From Paraburkholderia aromaticivorans (lineage in GTDB: Bacteria; Pseudomonadota; Gammaproteobacteria; Burkholderiales; Burkholderiaceae): DNA of 64,000 nucleotides. Position 1 is the stretch's first letter. The number at the start of each line of letters is the position of its first letter. This document shows, piece after piece, positions 1 through 8,973 of the stretch. The DNA lies in assembly GCF_012689525.1 (NCBI RefSeq), contig NZ_CP051515.1, positions 1,488,001 through 1,552,000 of the forward strand, written 5' to 3'. The translations under genes were made by a program, and so were the position numbers. The notes below the pieces were generated by a model that worked only from the letters and a program-made list of their open reading frames with translations, made no database searches and had not been told where the DNA came from.

Positions 1-1749
1 CGCTTTTCCACGGTGCAGGGTCCGCGCGGTTCCGCCGACACGGTGCGCGATGTGCGCGGCTTCGCCGTGAAGTTCTACACGCAGGAAGGTAATTACGATC
101 TGGTCGGCAACAACATGCCGGTGTTCTTCATTCAGGACGCCATCAAGTTTCCCGACTTCGTGCATGCGGTCAAACCAGAAGCCCCGAACGAAATGCCGAC
201 CGGCGGCTCCGCGCACGACACCTTCTGGGACTTCGTCTCGCTGGTGCCCGAGTCCGCGCATATGGTGCTGTGGACCATGTCGGATCGCGCGATTCCGCGC
301 AGCCTGCGAACCATGGAAGGTTTCGGCATTCACACGTTCCGTTTCGTGAATGCGCAAGGCAAGGGACGCTTCGTCAAATTCCACTGGCGTCCGGTGCTGG
401 GCTCGTATTCGCTGCTGTGGGACGAAGCGCAGAAACTGGCCGGCAAGGATCCGGATTTCCATCGGCGCGATCTATGGGAGTCGATCGAACTGGGCAACTT
501 CCCCGAGTTCGAACTCGGCGTGCAGATCATTGAAGAAGCCGACGAGCACAAATTCGATTTCGACCTGCTCGATCCGACCAAGCTGATTCCAGAAGAACTC
601 GTGCCGGTCAAGATCATCGGCAAGATGACGCTCAATCGCAATCCGGACAACTTCTTCGCCGAGACCGAACAGGTGGCGTTCCATCCGGGCCATATCGTCC
701 CGGGTATCGATTTCTCGAACGATCCGCTTTTGCAAGGCCGTTTGTTCTCATACACGGATACGCAGATCAGCCGGCTAGGCGGCCCGAACTTTCACGAGAT
801 TCCGATCAACCGGCCGGTGTGCCCGTTCAATAACAATCAGCGCGACGCGATGCACCGCCAGGCGATCAATGTCGGCCAGGCTTCGTATGAGCCGAATTCG
901 GTGGGCGGCGGCTGGCCGAAGGAGACCGATCCGGCGCCGTCCGACGGCGGCTTCGAAAGTTATCAGGAGCGCGTGGAAGGCACCAAAATCCGCGTGCGCA
1001 GCGAATCGTTCGCCGATCATTTCTCGCAGGCCGCGCTGTTCTATAACAGCATGTCGCAGCCTGAGAAAGACCACATCGCCGCGGCGTATCAGTTCGAACT
1101 CGGCAAGGTGACGAAGCCGGAAATTCGTGCGCGCGTGGTGAACGAGATTATCGCCAACTTCGACGCGGGACTCGCGGCGCAGGTGGCGGAAGGGCTCGGT
1201 TTGCCGGCGCCGATGAAAGGCACGGCGAAGCTGACCGGGCCCAAGGAATCGCCCGCGCTGAGCCTGCTCAACCGGGTGCAGCCGGGCATCAAGACCCGCA
1301 AGATCGCGTTGCTCGCCGCGCCGGGTTCCGATGGCGCTGCCATCAAGAAGCTGCAGCAGGCGCTGCAAGGCGAAGGCGCGGCGCCTATGCTGATCGCGCC
1401 GACGCTCGCCGCGATCGACGGCATGGCGCCGGACGCCACGATTGCCGGCTTGCCGTCGATCATGTTCGATGCGGTGATCGTCGTGGGCGGCGACAAGGGT
1501 GCGAAGACGCTGGCGCAATCCGGCGACGCGCGGCATTTCGTGCTCGAGGCGTTCAAGCATCTGAAGGCGATTGCGGCGATCGGCGCGGGACGCGACGTGC
1601 TCGCTGCCGCGCACTTGCCGGACAATGCCGACGGCGTCGCAACCGGCGACGACAAGCAGGCCGCCGACGTGTTGAAGGCGTTCATCAAGGCGGCTGAGCA
1701 GCATCGCGTGTGGTCGCGGGCAAAGCAGGCTGAGACTGTGCCGGCTTGA
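1..1749 (+). CDS. katE: Large-subunit (HPII-type) catalase, 5' end cut by the window edge
   Basis: Decomposes hydrogen peroxide in the cytoplasm. The reading frame is open from base 1 (RFSTVQGPRGSADT...), so the N-terminus, including the active-site histidine, lies outside the window and 582 codons remain. The distal asparagine region (GNNMPVFF) and the haem-ligand signature RLFSYTDTQ are present; the proximal tyrosine codon is at 751-753. The catalase core ends near base 1200. It is followed from about 1290 to 1740 by the extra DJ-1/PfpI-like flavodoxin domain that defines large-subunit catalases such as E. coli KatE. No frame damage is seen. A strong terminator follows directly. Confidence 0.95.
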   Translation, partial: RFSTVQGPRGSADTVRDVRGFAVKFYTQEGNYDLVGNNMPVFFIQDAIKFPDFVHAVKPEAPNEMPTGGSAHDTFWDFVSLVPESAHMVLWTMSDRAIPRSLRTMEGFGIHTFRFVNAQGKGRFVKFHWRPVLGSYSLLWDEAQKLAGKDPDFHRRDLWESIELGNFPEFELGVQIIEEADEHKFDFDLLDPTKLIPEELVPVKIIGKMTLNRNPDNFFAETEQVAFHPGHIVPGIDFSNDPLLQGRLFSYTDTQISRLGGPNFHEIPINRPVCPFNNNQRDAMHRQAINVGQASYEPNSVGGGWPKETDPAPSDGGFESYQERVEGTKIRVRSESFADHFSQAALFYNSMSQPEKDHIAAAYQFELGKVTKPEIRARVVNEIIANFDAGLAAQVAEGLGLPAPMKGTAKLTGPKESPALSLLNRVQPGIKTRKIALLAAPGSDGAAIKKLQQALQGEGAAPMLIAPTLAAIDGMAPDATIAGLPSIMFDAVIVVGGDKGAKTLAQSGDARHFVLEAFKHLKAIAAIGAGRDVLAAAHLPDNADGVATGDDKQAADVLKAFIKAAEQHRVWSRAKQAETVPA

Positions 1750-1770
1750 GCGTGCGGTGAGTCGTTCAAC

Positions 1771-1802
1771 GACCTGGCCAGTTCGCACTGGCCAGGTCTT
1801 TT
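1771..1802 (+). terminator. Rho-independent terminator of katE
   Basis: A perfect 11-bp stem (GACCTGGCCAG / CTGGCCAGGTC) closes a six-base loop (TTCGCA) and is followed by four Ts. It lies 21 bases after the catalase stop and between two convergent genes, so it may also help to end trehalase transcripts on the other strand. Confidence 0.9.
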
Positions 1803-1822
1803 ATGTTGCAGCGTAAAGAGCG

Positions 1823-3637
1823 TTAAGGATTCACCCGCGTGCCATGCAGCCGATGCGTATTCTTCGGCGCGGCGGCCGCGGAAGCCGCGGCCGCCGACAC
1901 GCCCGCCGGACCTTCGGGAATATCGCTAGGACGCGAGGCTTGCACCGTCTGCGGATACAGCACGAGCAACGCGCGCAGCACGCCGTTGGTCCAGCCGAAG
2001 CCATCCTGCAGCGGATACTCGCCACCCCCGGCCGAGACGCCAGGCGCGGCTGCGTCGATATCGTATTTCTCGACGAGCTTACCCGTGTGCTGGTAGTACG
2101 ACACATTGGTCTTGATCCAGCGAGTCGCGATGGTTTGCGCGAGCGCCGCTTCGCTATAGCGCCGCAAGCCGATCACCGCCAGATACTGCAACGGCGCCCA
2201 GCCATTCGGCGCGTCCCATTGCTGGCCCGTCGCCGCTTGCGTAGTGGCGAGTCCACCCGGGCGAAGCAATTCGCGCTGCAACGTAGCGGCGACGGTCTTC
2301 GCTTGCTGACGGCTGGCTATCCCCGTATACAACGGATAGACCGTCGCGGCAGTGAGCGTGTGCGTCAGCGTGTGATGCACGAAGTCGTAGTCGCCGAATG
2401 CCTGCAACTGCGGGTCCCACAGCACGCGGCGAATGGCTTCGGCGCGCGCGGCGGCGCGCTGCTCCATATTTTCCGCATGCGTGACGTCGCCGCGTAAACG
2501 ATAGGCCTTGGCCAGCGTGCGTTCCAGATCGGCCAGCAGGCAATTCAGATCGACAGGCACGAGCGAGGTCACGTCCACCGTGGCGAGCGTCTTGCCGTCC
2601 GCAAACCAGCGCGAGCTGAAATCCCAGCCGGTTTCGCCGCCTGCGCGCAGATTGCGCCACAGATCCGCGGAATCGCGTTGCGGCGTCTGCCGCGCGGTGA
2701 GGACGTCTTCGCGATACGACTCGTCGCGCGGCGTGGCGCGTTCGTCCCAATAGCGGTTGAGCAACGTGCCGTCCGGCAGGCGCACCACATGCCGGTTGGC
2801 GTGGCCGGCGGCAAGGCCATCGCTGCCGTCCATCCAGTAGGCGTACTCGCGCTGCAACTCGGGCAGGTACTGCGCGTAGACCGCGTCGCCGTCTTTTTCT
2901 GCGACGAGCCGCACCATCTGCGCGAAGAACGGCGGTTGCGAGCGGCTCAGGTAGTAGGTGCGATTGCCGTTCGGAATATGGCCGTACCGGTCGATCAGGG
3001 TTGCGAAGTTTTTCATTTCATCGACGACCAGCGCATGCTGTCCGCTCTGTTCGAGGCCGAGCATGATGAAGTACGAGTCCCAGTAGTAGATCTCATCGAA
3101 CCGGTCGCCCGGCACGATATACGCGTAGGGCAGCGGCAACAGCGAAGACCACGGGCTCGCGGTCGCATCCGGCTCGCGGCGCAGCACGTTCCAGAGCGTA
3201 TCGATATGGCCCACCACATCCTGATTTGGATCGGAGACATAGGCCTTCGCCGTGCGCGTGGGCAGCGTGAAGTTGTGCTTCACGAAGTCGGCGAGATTGA
3301 AGTTGGGCTGTTGCTTCGCGGCGTTGTACGCGGCCGCGATCTGCGCGGGCGCTGAAAGCGGCACCATGTCCGCGAAGGTTTTGCTGTCGGGATAGAGATG
3401 CGCGAGCTGCACGTCGCGATAGAGCGTCGGGTATTGCTCGGACGGCGGCACGGGCACGACCGGCGAAGCCTGCGTGGGCGCCTCGACGTGCACGGTGGCG
3501 GCCACGATGCCGCCGTGTGCCGCGGGCGGCTCGGCAACCTGCGCCGCGCCGCTCAACGAGGCATGCCACATGAACGCGGCGGCGAGGGCGATACGCAAGG
3601 GCGCGCGGGAAAAATCGGTGAAGGCGTGAGAAGGCAT
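1823..3637 (-). CDS. treA: Periplasmic trehalase (glycoside hydrolase family 37)
   Basis: Hydrolyses alpha,alpha-trehalose to two glucose molecules, by family in the periplasm. The 604-residue protein begins with a charged then hydrophobic stretch ending near SLSGAAQVA, a plausible Sec signal peptide. Both trehalase signatures are intact: PGDRFDEIYYWDSY in the first half and [10 protein letters not shown] in the second, plus the glycine-rich [17 protein letters not shown] near the end. The C-terminus carries an alanine-rich extension (SAAAASAAAAP) not needed for the fold. It is monocistronic and convergent with katE. A second trehalase lies at 50997-52670; the two share signatures but differ in their termini. 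Confidence 0.95.
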   Translation of the reverse strand: MPSHAFTDFSRAPLRIALAAAFMWHASLSGAAQVAEPPAAHGGIVAATVHVEAPTQASPVVPVPPSEQYPTLYRDVQLAHLYPDSKTFADMVPLSAPAQIAAAYNAAKQQPNFNLADFVKHNFTLPTRTAKAYVSDPNQDVVGHIDTLWNVLRREPDATASPWSSLLPLPYAYIVPGDRFDEIYYWDSYFIMLGLEQSGQHALVVDEMKNFATLIDRYGHIPNGNRTYYLSRSQPPFFAQMVRLVAEKDGDAVYAQYLPELQREYAYWMDGSDGLAAGHANRHVVRLPDGTLLNRYWDERATPRDESYREDVLTARQTPQRDSADLWRNLRAGGETGWDFSSRWFADGKTLATVDVTSLVPVDLNCLLADLERTLAKAYRLRGDVTHAENMEQRAAARAEAIRRVLWDPQLQAFGDYDFVHHTLTHTLTAATVYPLYTGIASRQQAKTVAATLQRELLRPGGLATTQAATGQQWDAPNGWAPLQYLAVIGLRRYSEAALAQTIATRWIKTNVSYYQHTGKLVEKYDIDAAAPGVSAGGGEYPLQDGFGWTNGVLRALLVLYPQTVQASRPSDIPEGPAGVSAAAASAAAAPKNTHRLHGTRVNP

Positions 3638-3802
3638 CGGCTACCGGTAGAAAGTGGACGGCGATCGGATGATCGAAGAGCGGATCTGCATTCCTCGCAC
3701 GATTGACCTACGTGAGTGCGCAAGGTTGCGTAAGTCGGCAACAGCCCCGTCCAGCAAGCCTAAACCGCTCAGGTGCGCGTCTCAAAAACAAACCCCATCC
3801 TG

Positions 3803-3808
3803 TATGAT
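3803..3808 (+). promoter_or_regulatory. Possible -10 element upstream of the hybrid kinase operon
   Basis: TATGAT lies 91 bases before the chosen kinase start, within the 262-base divergent gap shared with treA. No convincing -35 hexamer sits 16-18 bases upstream, so this is only a candidate. Confidence 0.3.
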
Positions 3809-3899
3809 TACGCGCGTCGCATCGCGACAGAAGGAATCACGCGAAATACCTGAAAAATATTCCGAATCGACTCGATTCGCCACGCCGAAGACAGAAAAA

Positions 3900-6800
3900 A
3901 TGACCGCATCCCAGGCCGTCGACCAGAATCGTTTTCGCAGCATCCTTCGCCGCAATATCGCCTTGCCTCTGGGTGTCGGCCTGGTCACGATGGCCGTCTT
4001 CGTCGGACTGATTGCTTATCTGGTCTCGACCATGAACTGGGCCGAGCATTCCGAGCGCGTGATCGGCCAGGCCAATGAAATGCTGCGTCTCGCGGTCGAT
4101 CGCGAATCGTCGATGCGAGGCTTCCTGATCACGGGCGACGAGAGCTTCCTCACGCCTTTTGAAAACGGCGGCCCGCGCTTCAAGACGCAAATCGAGGCCT
4201 TGCAGGAGCTGGTCTCCGACAACCCGCCGCAAGTCGAAAAGCTCAAGCAGATCCAGGCAATCCAGCAACGCTGGAGCCGTTTTGCCGAAGAGATGATCGA
4301 CGCGCGCCGTCGCAATCAGAATTTCGAAAGCGCGGTGGCGAGCGGTCGCGGCAAGCTCGAATTCGACGAAACGCGCCGTGAATTCGGCGATTTTCTCGAT
4401 GTCGAATTGCGCCTGCGCCAGGAGCGCAGCGAAGCGACGCGCCGTGTCACGACTACGCTGGTCAGCGTGTTCCTGCTCTTCAGCCTGAGCGTGAGCGCCC
4501 TGCTCGCATGGATGGGGCGCCGCGAATTGATGAGCCTGTCGTCCACGTATGATGGCGCGCTGCGCCAGCAGGCCGAACAGACCGAGATGCTGCAAGAGCA
4601 AGTGTGGTTGCGCTCCGGGCAGCGCCTGCTTGCCGAAAAGGTGGTCGGTCAGACTACTTCGCCGCTGGTCGGCCGCGCGATGCTCGACTTTCTCGCGCAA
4701 TATCTGGACGCCGTCGTGGCCGCGCTCTATGTGCGCGATAAGCATCACGGCACGCTGCGCCGGATCGCAACTTACGGTTTTAGCCGCGAAAGCGAGCAGG
4801 CCACCGCGCGCAACTTCGCCGAAGGCGAGACGCTGATCGGCCAGGCGGCTTTGGCGCGCCGCACGCTGGTCTTGCGCGATGTGCCGGCGGACTATGTGCA
4901 GGTGGTGTCCGCGACCGGCAAGAGCGCGCCGAAGAACCTGCTCGTCATGCCGATCGAAAACGACGGGCAGGTCAACGGCGTCGTCGAACTGGGTTTCATT
5001 CGCGAGTTGGGCGTGCGCGACCAGGAGTTCATGGAACTGGTCGCCAGCAGCATGGGCGACTTCGTCGAAGCCGCGTTGTATCGCGAGCGTCTGCAGGACG
5101 CGCTGGCCGAAACGCAGCAGTTGAACGAAGAACTGCAGGTGCAGCAGGAAGAATTGCGCGTCTCCAATGAAGGACTCGAAGAACGCGGCCGCGCGCTGAT
5201 GGAATCGCAAACGCGTCTGGAAGCGCAGCAAGCCGAGCTCGAACAGACCAACGTGCAGCTCGAAGAATATGCGCAGCGTCTCGAGCGGCAGAAGTCCGAT
5301 CTGCTGCGCGCGCAGGACGATCTCGCGGCCAACGCGGCGCGCCTTGACCAGTCGAGCCGCTACAAGTCCGAGTTCCTCGCCAACATGTCGCACGAACTGC
5401 GCACGCCGCTGAACAGTTCGCTGATTCTCGCCAAGCTGTTGCAGCAGAACCGTACCGGCAATCTGACGGAAGAACAGGTGCGCTACGCGGAAACGATCCA
5501 CGCATCGAACAGCGACTTGCTGGTGCTGATTAACGACATTCTCGATCTGTCGAAGGTCGAAGCCGGGCAGGTGACGGTCGAACTCGAAACGGTGTCGATC
5601 GACGCGACCCTGCAGGCGCTCGAAGAAATGTTCAAGCCATTGGCCGGCGCCAAACATTTGCGCCTTGCGTTCGACCGCTTGCCGGGCACGCCGGATACCT
5701 TCATCACCGACGGCCAGCGCGTCACGCAGATTCTGCGTAACCTGCTTTCGAACGCGGTGAAATTCACCGAACGCGGCGAGGTGGCGGTGTCTGTCGCGCC
5801 GGCTGAAGACGGCATGCTGCGCATCGACGTGCGCGACTCCGGAATCGGCATCGCGGCCGACAAGCTGGACATGATCTTCGAGGCGTTCCAGCAGGCCGAC
5901 GGTTCCACCAGCCGTCAATACGGCGGCAGCGGCCTGGGTTTGTCGATATCGCGGGAGTTTTCGCGCTTGCTGGGCGGCCGGATCACCGTCGCCAGCGAAG
6001 TTGGCAAGGGCAGTGTGTTCACGCTGTGGCTGCCGCTCGATGCCGAGGCGGCCTTGAACGCAAACCAGGGCGCGCAGCATACGCCGGCGCCGGCTTTCGC
6101 CTCGGTTCAGACACCGGCCGTCGCCGAATCGATCACGGAATCGCTGCTGGTGCGACCGTCTTCGGGCGATAGCCAGCCTACGGTGATCACGCCGGCCAAT
6201 GGCCTGACTAGCGGCTTGACCCATGGCAACGCGCCCGAAACCACCAACGGCCCGATTGCCGACGACCGCGACAACCGCACCCGCGCCGGCCGTCTGATCG
6301 TCGCTGTGGAGGACGATCTCGCCTTCGCCGAAATCCTGCGCGATCTGACCCACGAACTCGACTTCGACTTCGTCCACGCGAGCAGTGCCGCCAGCGGTCT
6401 CGCCCTCGTGCGCGACATGCGCCCGGCGGCGGTGCTGCTCGACGTCGGCCTGCCGGACCGTTCCGGCCTGACCGTGCTGGAGTGGCTGAAGAACGATCCG
6501 CTCACGCGTCACATTCCCATCCATATCGTCTCGGCGACCGATCACGCCGACAAGGCGCTGCACCTCGGCGCCATCGGCTATACGCTCAAGCCGACCGCGC
6601 GCAGCACGATGGAAGCCGCGATCCGCCGCCTCGAAGCGCGTCTGCAGCAGCGCCTCAAACGCGTGCTGGTGATCGAGGACGACGCGCCGATGCGCGAAAG
6701 CATCCGCGCGCTTCTGCAAAGCGAGAACACCGAGATCGTTGCAGTTGCAACCTTGGCGGAAGCGCTGGAGCATCTGGGGAAGTTCAGCTTCGACTGCGTG

Positions 6801-7463
6801 GTGACCGATCTCGCGCTGCCCGACGGCACCGGCTACGATCTGCTCGAACGGCTCGCCGCGAACACCGCGCATGCCGCGTTGCCGGTGATCGTCTACACGG
6901 GCCGCATGCTGTCCGACGAGGAAGAGCACCGGCTGCGCCGCTATTCGAAGTCGATCATCATCAAGGGCGCGAAGTCGCCCGAACGCCTGCTCGACGAAGT
7001 GACGCTGTTCCTGCACAGCGTGGAGTCGTCGCTCGCGCCCGAGCAGCAGCGCATGCTGCGCACGGTGCGTCAGCGCGACAATGCCTTCGAGGGCCGCACG
7101 ATCCTGCTGGCCGAAGACGACGTCCGCAATATTTTCGCGCTCTCGCACGTGCTGGAGCCGCTCGGTGCGAAACTGCAGATTGCGCGCAACGGTCGGGAAG
7201 CGCTCGAAGCGCTGGCAAACGGCCCTGAAGTGCATCTGATCCTGATGGACATCATGATGCCGGAGATGGACGGTTTGACCGCGATGGGCGAGATTCGCCG
7301 CGATCCGCGTTTTGCTCATCTGCCGATCATCGCGCTGACGGCGAAGGCCATGGCGAACGACCGTACCCGTTGCCTCGAAGCCGGCGCGGACGACTACGTC
7401 TCGAAGCCGATCGACGTGGACAAGCTGGTCGCGCTGTGCCGCGTCTGGTTGCGGCAACGGTAG
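3900..7463 (+). CDS. Hybrid sensor histidine kinase: CHASE3-GAF-HisKA-HATPase-REC-REC-REC
   Basis: Membrane sensor kinase of 1187 residues. An N-terminal transmembrane helix (about 22-42) and a second (about 185-205) bracket a CHASE3 periplasmic sensor (about 45-180). A GAF domain (about 250-395), a glutamine-rich coiled coil (395-485), HisKA with phospho-acceptor His498 (MSHELRTPL), and HATPase_c with its N box near 618 and DSGIGI near 647 follow. Three receiver domains complete it, with likely phospho-acceptors Asp848, Asp970 and Asp1117. The open frame extends further upstream, but the ATG at 3900 places the first helix at a normal distance. First gene of an operon with cheR, cheB and a receiver-kinase (gaps of 18, 7 and 9 bases). 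The ligand is unknown. Confidence 0.92.
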   Translation: MTASQAVDQNRFRSILRRNIALPLGVGLVTMAVFVGLIAYLVSTMNWAEHSERVIGQANEMLRLAVDRESSMRGFLITGDESFLTPFENGGPRFKTQIEALQELVSDNPPQVEKLKQIQAIQQRWSRFAEEMIDARRRNQNFESAVASGRGKLEFDETRREFGDFLDVELRLRQERSEATRRVTTTLVSVFLLFSLSVSALLAWMGRRELMSLSSTYDGALRQQAEQTEMLQEQVWLRSGQRLLAEKVVGQTTSPLVGRAMLDFLAQYLDAVVAALYVRDKHHGTLRRIATYGFSRESEQATARNFAEGETLIGQAALARRTLVLRDVPADYVQVVSATGKSAPKNLLVMPIENDGQVNGVVELGFIRELGVRDQEFMELVASSMGDFVEAALYRERLQDALAETQQLNEELQVQQEELRVSNEGLEERGRALMESQTRLEAQQAELEQTNVQLEEYAQRLERQKSDLLRAQDDLAANAARLDQSSRYKSEFLANMSHELRTPLNSSLILAKLLQQNRTGNLTEEQVRYAETIHASNSDLLVLINDILDLSKVEAGQVTVELETVSIDATLQALEEMFKPLAGAKHLRLAFDRLPGTPDTFITDGQRVTQILRNLLSNAVKFTERGEVAVSVAPAEDGMLRIDVRDSGIGIAADKLDMIFEAFQQADGSTSRQYGGSGLGLSISREFSRLLGGRITVASEVGKGSVFTLWLPLDAEAALNANQGAQHTPAPAFASVQTPAVAESITESLLVRPSSGDSQPTVITPANGLTSGLTHGNAPETTNGPIADDRDNRTRAGRLIVAVEDDLAFAEILRDLTHELDFDFVHASSAASGLALVRDMRPAAVLLDVGLPDRSGLTVLEWLKNDPLTRHIPIHIVSATDHADKALHLGAIGYTLKPTARSTMEAAIRRLEARLQQRLKRVLVIEDDAPMRESIRALLQSENTEIVAVATLAEALEHLGKFSFDCVVTDLALPDGTGYDLLERLAANTAHAALPVIVYTGRMLSDEEEHRLRRYSKSIIIKGAKSPERLLDEVTLFLHSVESSLAPEQQRMLRTVRQRDNAFEGRTILLAEDDVRNIFALSHVLEPLGAKLQIARNGREALEALANGPEVHLILMDIMMPEMDGLTAMGEIRRDPRFAHLPIIALTAKAMANDRTRCLEAGADDYVSKPIDVDKLVALCRVWLRQR

Positions 7464-7481
7464 AAGGAGCATGGGAACACG

Positions 7482-8327
7482 ATGAGTCAGTCCGAATTCG
7501 ACGCACCGCAACGCATCAGCGACTTCGACATCGAGTTGAAGCTGCTGCTGGAGGCGGTTTACCTCAAGTATCAGCACGACTTCCGCCACTACGCGATGTC
7601 GTCGCTGCGGCGCCGCCTGTCGCAGGCGCTGGAGGAGTTCGGGCTGAAGACGCTGTCGCAGTTGCAGGACCGCATCATGCGCAACGGCGACGAGTTCTCG
7701 CGGCTGTTCCAGTACCTCACGGTGCAGGTCAGCGAGATGTTTCGCGACCCGTCGTATTTCCTCGCGCTGCGCGAACACGTTTTGCCGCGTCTGCGCACCT
7801 ATCCGTCGATCAAGGTGTGGGTGGCGGGATGCAGCACGGGCGAGGAACTGTGGTCGCTGAAAATCCTCTTCGACGAGGAAGGGCTGACCGAACGCACGCT
7901 GTTCTACGCGACCGACATCAACCCGGACGCGCTCGCGCGCGCCGAGTCTGGCATCTACGCGCTGGACCGGATTCAGGGCTTCACGCAAAACTATCTGGCG
8001 GCCGGCGGCAAGCGTTCGCTGTCCGACTACTATCATGCGGCGTATGGCGGCGCGCGCTTTGCGGGCTCGCTGAAAGAGCGCGTGGTGTTCGCCGACCACA
8101 GCCTGTCCACCGACGAAGTCTTTCTCGAAGCGCACCTGGTGTCGTGCCGCAACGTGCTGATCTATTTCGATCGCGGCTTGCAGGATCGCGCGCTGGGTCT
8201 GTTCGAGAACGCGCTCGTGCGGCGCGGATTCCTGGGTTTGGGCAGCAAGGAAAGTTTGCGGTTTTCCAACCACTACGAAGCGTTCGACGAATTCCGTCCG
8301 ACCGAACGCATTTATCAGAAGCGCTAG
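7482..8327 (+). CDS. cheR: CheR-type protein-glutamate methyltransferase
   Basis: SAM-dependent methyltransferase of 281 residues with the short helical CheR N-domain (YLKYQHDFRHYAMSSLRRRL) followed by the Rossmann methyltransferase domain. The SAM-binding motif is VWVAGCSTGEELWSL and the later CRNVLIYF motif is typical. A clear Shine-Dalgarno (AGAAGGAG) precedes the ATG. Classical CheR methylates chemoreceptors, but there is no receptor, CheA or CheW here. The partner is a CHASE3/GAF hybrid kinase, so it more likely adjusts that signalling complex than chemotaxis. Confidence 0.93.
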   Translation: MSQSEFDAPQRISDFDIELKLLLEAVYLKYQHDFRHYAMSSLRRRLSQALEEFGLKTLSQLQDRIMRNGDEFSRLFQYLTVQVSEMFRDPSYFLALREHVLPRLRTYPSIKVWVAGCSTGEELWSLKILFDEEGLTERTLFYATDINPDALARAESGIYALDRIQGFTQNYLAAGGKRSLSDYYHAAYGGARFAGSLKERVVFADHSLSTDEVFLEAHLVSCRNVLIYFDRGLQDRALGLFENALVRRGFLGLGSKESLRFSNHYEAFDEFRPTERIYQKR

Positions 8328-8334
8328 ACCGGTC

Positions 8335-8964
8335 ATGATGCCACGCCCAACTGTCCAGCCAACCGTCGATGCCGAAGCGCGCGCCGCAGCGGCGCGCGGC
8401 TACGAACTCGTCGTGATCGGCGGCTCGGCGGGCGGCATCGAAGTGCTGAACACGCTGCTCGGCGCGCTGCCCGCGGGCTTTGCACCGGCCGTGATGATCG
8501 TCACGCACCTGCCGCCCGATTCGCCGAGCTATCTCGTGCATGCGTTCGCACATCGTTGCGCGTTGCCGGTGCTCGAGCCCGATGCGGGCGAGCGCATCAT
8601 GCCGGGCCGCGTGCACATTGCGCCGCCGGGCTATCACATGCTGGTGGAAGTGGACCGCACTGTTGCGCTGTCGACCGACGCCGCCGTGCGTTTTTCGCGT
8701 CCCTCGATCGACGTGCTGTTCGAATCGGCCGCCGCCGTGTATGGCGAACGGCTGCTGGCGGTGCTGCTGTCGGGCGCCAACGACGACGGCGCGCAAGGCC
8801 TAAAGCGTGTGCGCGCGTTGGGCGGCACGGCCTGGGTACAGGCGCCGGACACTGCTGCTTCCCCCGAAATGCCGCGCGCCGCGATTGAACGCGGCGCCGC
8901 GGATTTTATCTACACTCCCGAAACCATGGCCCGGCGGCTTGCTGCATTGCCGGCCTCTTTCTGA
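8335..8964 (+). CDS. cheB: CheB-type methylesterase domain protein without receiver
   Basis: A 209-residue stand-alone CheB catalytic domain. The serine nucleophile lies in VIGGSAGG, the histidine in VTHLPP and the aspartate in GANDDGAQG, so the catalytic triad is complete. Classical CheB has an N-terminal receiver domain that restrains the esterase; here it is absent, and the receiver appears in the next gene instead. It starts seven bases after cheR and shows no strong ribosome-binding site, which suggests translational coupling. Role inferred: opposing CheR within the same sensor complex. Deamidase activity is possible from the family. Confidence 0.92.
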   Translation: MMPRPTVQPTVDAEARAAAARGYELVVIGGSAGGIEVLNTLLGALPAGFAPAVMIVTHLPPDSPSYLVHAFAHRCALPVLEPDAGERIMPGRVHIAPPGYHMLVEVDRTVALSTDAAVRFSRPSIDVLFESAAAVYGERLLAVLLSGANDDGAQGLKRVRALGGTAWVQAPDTAASPEMPRAAIERGAADFIYTPETMARRLAALPASF

Positions 8965-8973
8965 CCCGATGCC

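Noticed and set aside
3837..8336. A 1499-codon open frame on the minus strand
   Set aside because: It is the antisense of the hybrid kinase and cheR; its translation is rich in Arg, His and Gln with no domains. High GC produces such empty frames.
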